Origin: CAZNUM01 sp046861615
Lineage (GTDB): Bacteria; Fidelibacterota; Marinisomatia; Marinisomatales; TCS55
Direction: 5' to 3'
NCBI GenBank assembly: GCA_046861615.1
Contig: JBHHUS010000002.1
Span: forward strand, 1-64,000
Length of the DNA: 64,000 bases
The position numbers and the translations under genes are program-made. This document shows positions 61,394 to 64,000 of the stretch, piece by piece (positions within the stretch are counted from its first letter, which is position 1; every line of letters begins with the position of its first letter). A model generated the notes under the pieces. The model was not told the DNA's origin, ran no database searches, and saw nothing but the letters and a program-made list of their open reading frames with translations.

Positions 61394-62502
61394 TCCAACT
61401 CCATCCGTTTAAATACCGTTTTCGTCTGTCCGTTCAATGCATCCAACTCTTCAAATAATTTCTTTTGTTGTCGGTTGAGAGACCGGGGTGTATCCACTTG
61501 AATTCGAACCAACTGGTCACCGCGTGAATTGCCTCTCAATTTTGGGAACCCCTTCCCCCGCATCCTTAAGACCTGTCCTGATTGAATACCCGGCGGTATC
61601 TTCAACTTAGCTTTCCCGTTCAGAGTTGGCACCTCTAATGTCATTCCCAACACCGCCTGGGTCACATTCAAATGGGCTTCAGTAAAAATGTCATCATTAT
61701 GCCGGGTAAAAATTGGATGTTCCCGCTCTTCGAAATAGACAATCAAATCCCCCGGAGTATGTCCCCTCGGCCCCTTATTGCCCTGTCCTTTTAAAGTCAT
61801 ATAATTCCCGGAAGCCACACCAGGAGGTACTTTCACTTTGATTTCAACGGTTTTTCGAACAACACCATTGCCGCCGCATTGGTGGCATGGACGCTCAATC
61901 ATTTCTCCGCTGCCATTGCAGATGGGACATTCGCGGACAACCACCGATTGACCAAAGAATGACTGAGATACCTGTCGTACCTGTCCAGAGCCACCGCACT
62001 GACGGCAAGTGGAAGGTTTTGTTCCGGGATAGGCACCAGTTCCGTGACATTCATCACAGGTCTCTAATCTTTTTACTTTTAATTTTTGGGTTGTACCATT
62101 GAATATATCTTCATAATTCAACTTGAGTTTTACTCTCAAATCAGCACCATGGCGTACCTGTGTTCTTTGTCTTCCTCCTCCGAAAAAACTCTCAAAGGGA
62201 TCAAACCCACCAAAAATGTCCCCGAAACTGCGGAATATTTCATCCATCGACATATGCATTCCCGCACCACCCGTATCTCCCAGACCAACTCCTGCATGAC
62301 CGAATTGATCGTATTGCGCCCGTTTCTGCCCATCACTTAAAATGGAATACGCTTCTGCCGCTTCCTTAAATTTTCGTTCCGCCTCCTTGTCACCCGGATT
62401 CTTGTCCGGATGATATTTCATAGCGATTTTGCGATACGCTTTTTTTATCTCATCCCTAGAAGCATTTTTTGAGAGGCCCAGTATTTCATATAAGTCCCTC
62501 AT
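61390..62502 (-). CDS. dnaJ: Chaperone protein DnaJ
   Basis: A 370-residue type I Hsp40 co-chaperone of DnaK. J domain with HPD at 31-33, a Gly/Phe-rich linker (GGFDPFESFFGGG), four zinc-finger repeats (CDECHGTG, CRQCGGSG, CPICNGSG, CHQCGGNG) and two C-terminal substrate-binding domains ending in a short dimerisation helix. All motifs are complete. It overlaps grpE by 4 nt and comEA by 4 nt. Confidence 0.98.
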   Translation of the reverse strand: MRDLYEILGLSKNASRDEIKKAYRKIAMKYHPDKNPGDKEAERKFKEAAEAYSILSDGQKRAQYDQFGHAGVGLGDTGGAGMHMSMDEIFRSFGDIFGGFDPFESFFGGGRQRTQVRHGADLRVKLKLNYEDIFNGTTQKLKVKRLETCDECHGTGAYPGTKPSTCRQCGGSGQVRQVSQSFFGQSVVVRECPICNGSGEMIERPCHQCGGNGVVRKTVEIKVKVPPGVASGNYMTLKGQGNKGPRGHTPGDLIVYFEEREHPIFTRHNDDIFTEAHLNVTQAVLGMTLEVPTLNGKAKLKIPPGIQSGQVLRMRGKGFPKLRGNSRGDQLVRIQVDTPRSLNRQQKKLFEELDALNGQTKTVFKRMELD

Positions 62503-63026
62503 GACGGTGTCTGGTTTACAACAACCTTGGCGTGGCGAATAACACGGTTTTTATATCGGTATCCCTTTTCAAAAACTTCAAGAATCTCATTCTCCTGCTT
62601 TCCCTTTTCCGCTTTCATCATTAAAGCGTCATGAAGATTCGGATCCAAGACTTCACCAGGTTCTGCGAATGGCTTAACCTTCAACTCGTTAAAACGTTTT
62701 TGGATTTTATTCAAAATTAATTGAACGCCTTCTTTCAGTTTTTTTGAATTAGAATCACTATTCTGCTCAACCGCTGCTGACAATCGTTCCAAATCATCAA
62801 TTACTGGAAGAAATAATTTAATTACTTCAGCTCCGTCATAGGTCAGTAAATCGATTATTTCCTTTTCCTTTCTTCGGCGGAAATTTTCAAATTCAGCTTT
62901 CAAGCGTAAATGGCGGTCTTGTAATTCCTTAAACTCTTTTTTCAGGGAATCCAGTTCTTTAATAAGCTTTTTGCCAGGGGTCGCAGATTTTTTACGAATC
63001 GTTTTTCGTTTCTCTGAACCGGTCAT
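62499..63026 (-). CDS. grpE: Nucleotide-exchange factor GrpE
   Basis: A 175-residue protein from the ATG at 63026; a TTG at 63068 would add 14 residues inside the end of hrcA. The N-terminal charged coiled coil (KKEFKELQDRHLRLKAEFEN) and the C-terminal beta domain (FAEPGEVLDPNLHDALMM, FEKGYRYKNRVIRHAKVVV) define GrpE, which releases ADP from DnaK. It lies 13 nt after the hrcA stop, in the hrcA-grpE-dnaJ order. Confidence 0.95.
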   Translation of the reverse strand: MTGSEKRKTIRKKSATPGKKLIKELDSLKKEFKELQDRHLRLKAEFENFRRRKEKEIIDLLTYDGAEVIKLFLPVIDDLERLSAAVEQNSDSNSKKLKEGVQLILNKIQKRFNELKVKPFAEPGEVLDPNLHDALMMKAEKGKQENEILEVFEKGYRYKNRVIRHAKVVVNQTPS

Positions 63027-63039
63027 TTTTCTCGTCTGT

Positions 63040-64000
63040 TTAGAGGACAAAGGGTAAAACCTCCGCAAATTGATTTAATAGTGTTTGGATACTTTGATAG
63101 GGTAAACGCGTGGGGCCAACAATTCCCAACTGACCGTTAATACCACTGCTACTGAAAGATGTTGTTAGAATGGAACATTCAGTTAAATGTTGATCATGGA
63201 TTTCATAACCGATGTAAGCACAGGGTGGTTTTTCAATTAATGCCCGTTTAAAAATTTCAGAAAGATACTGTTTTTCCAATGCCGGTAATAAACGCTGATA
63301 GGAAACCAGATTCTGAAATTCAGGTTGTTTAAGTATTTCATTAGGTGAAGATGTATAAAATAATTTATTCGGTTCAATACTGAAGTTTTCGTGTGGATCA
63401 TCCAACAGGATTTGCACTATTTCATGATGATAAATCTCGGTATCCCGCAGCCGATCCTTAATGGATAATTGAATTTTTTTCAGCGGTATCCCCACCAATC
63501 GATCTTTAAGGATCTGAGTAATCAAATCCAGATAGCGCGCATCTACATTTACGTCCAGATTCAGCACAATCGACCGGACTAAACCAGATTCAGTTGCTAA
63601 AATTAACATGACACGCTTTGATTGCAGCAGGACCAGTTCGATATCGGAAAGGATACTTTGCTCATACTTTGCTACCCAGACAATCCCAAACAGGTGGCTG
63701 ATTTTTGCCAGCATCATGGCAGTGGCATTCAATAATTCATCCACATTGGAAGCAATAGTAACTAGATTTTCCGCAATCTTTTCAGGCAGGACCGAAATAG
63801 ACGGATTCCGAGATTGAACTGAATCCACATAATAACGATAGCCAAAATCGGTTGGGACGCGTCCACTGGAGGTGTGGATATGTTTTAAAAACCCCTTCTT
63901 TTCCAGATTGGCCAGTGTTGTCCGAATTGTGGCTGGTGAAATGGTAAAACCATACCTTTTCTTCAAATAATTGGATGAAACGGGAACGGTAGTTTGAATG
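63040..64000 (-). CDS. hrcA: Heat-inducible transcription repressor HrcA (5' end beyond window)
   Basis: The frame runs to the window end and is open, so the start codon and first ~25 residues lie outside. The visible part begins VPVSSNYLKKRYGFTISP and then ATIRTTLANLEKKGFLKHIH, SSGRVPTDFGYRYYVDSV, the winged-helix of HrcA, followed by the GAF-like domain ending GINGQLGIVGPTRLPYQSI. HrcA binds the CIRCE repeat (TTAGCACTC-N9-GAGTGCTAA in other bacteria) in front of heat-shock operons; the site would be upstream, outside the window. The operon continues with grpE and dnaJ. Confidence 0.95.
   Translation of the reverse strand, partial: IQTTVPVSSNYLKKRYGFTISPATIRTTLANLEKKGFLKHIHTSSGRVPTDFGYRYYVDSVQSRNPSISVLPEKIAENLVTIASNVDELLNATAMMLAKISHLFGIVWVAKYEQSILSDIELVLLQSKRVMLILATESGLVRSIVLNLDVNVDARYLDLITQILKDRLVGIPLKKIQLSIKDRLRDTEIYHHEIVQILLDDPHENFSIEPNKLFYTSSPNEILKQPEFQNLVSYQRLLPALEKQYLSEIFKRALIEKPPCAYIGYEIHDQHLTECSILTTSFSSSGINGQLGIVGPTRLPYQSIQTLLNQFAEVLPFVL

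Overview
The window reads as chromosomal housekeeping DNA from a Gram-negative bacterium with an outer membrane. Outer-membrane-type proteins end in Phe, there are lipoboxes followed by an NPxDP motif, and there are CsgG-like, FecR-barrel and BamA-like proteins. Gene content and style (hrcA-grpE-dnaJ, NPxDP beta-propeller lipoproteins, moderate GC, Shine-Dalgarno sites such as AGGAGG) suggest the FCB group, perhaps Neomarinimicrobiota or a neighbour. This is an inference; no rRNA is present to settle it. Nearly all genes lie on the minus strand. Exceptions are tRNA-Leu, the Na+/alanine symporter plus inositol-monophosphatase pair, and a 58-residue membrane protein. None of the five tRNA genes encodes its 3' CCA.

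Region 1 (1-14,360): a long minus-strand translation/RNA operon, in transcription order tRNA-Arg, TPR membrane protein, terminator/attenuator, rimP, nusA, infB, rbfA, truB, ribF, rpsO, pnp, ald, a merR-type regulator, tRNA-Pro, terminator. Upstream of it sit gpsA and a long-chain acyl-CoA ligase. Region 2 (14,360-23,810): a 0.4-kb non-coding stretch, small envelope and coiled-coil genes, lepB, a fused rnhB-yraN gene, comEC, and the plus-strand alsT/IMPase pair.

Region 3 (23,820-33,760): tRNA-Ala, a long Alu-type SRP RNA, dnaX, ybaB, recR, pgsA, pgpA, cinA, thpR, recA, recX, a degenerate PurL-like protein and a fumarylacetoacetate-hydrolase-family protein, closely packed with many 1-14 nt overlaps. 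Region 4 (33,900-49,020): envelope genes. It includes a 77-residue Rdx/SelW-type selenoprotein with an in-frame TGA (CxxU), a FecR-barrel protein, a large FAD/Fe-S oxidoreductase, a thioesterase, two beta-propeller lipoproteins, a CsgG/PEGA protein and a peptidase-propeller-Omp85 fusion.

Region 5 (49,100-64,000): a CHASE-like/PAS/GAF histidine kinase with a receiver protein, a tRNA-Ser locus with tandem GIY-YIG cassettes carrying tRNA 3'-end fragments, two tiny membrane proteins, dprA-obgE, icd-fmdB, rsmD-coaD, a PilM-like protein with comEA, and dnaJ-grpE-hrcA cut by the window edge. comEC, comEA, dprA and recA together point to natural transformation. The items most worth a second look are the untracked selenoprotein, the tRNA-Ser/GIY-YIG repeats, the paralogous YGxxLxDEL coiled-coil proteins, the eroded PurL homologue, and the attenuator immediately before rimP.
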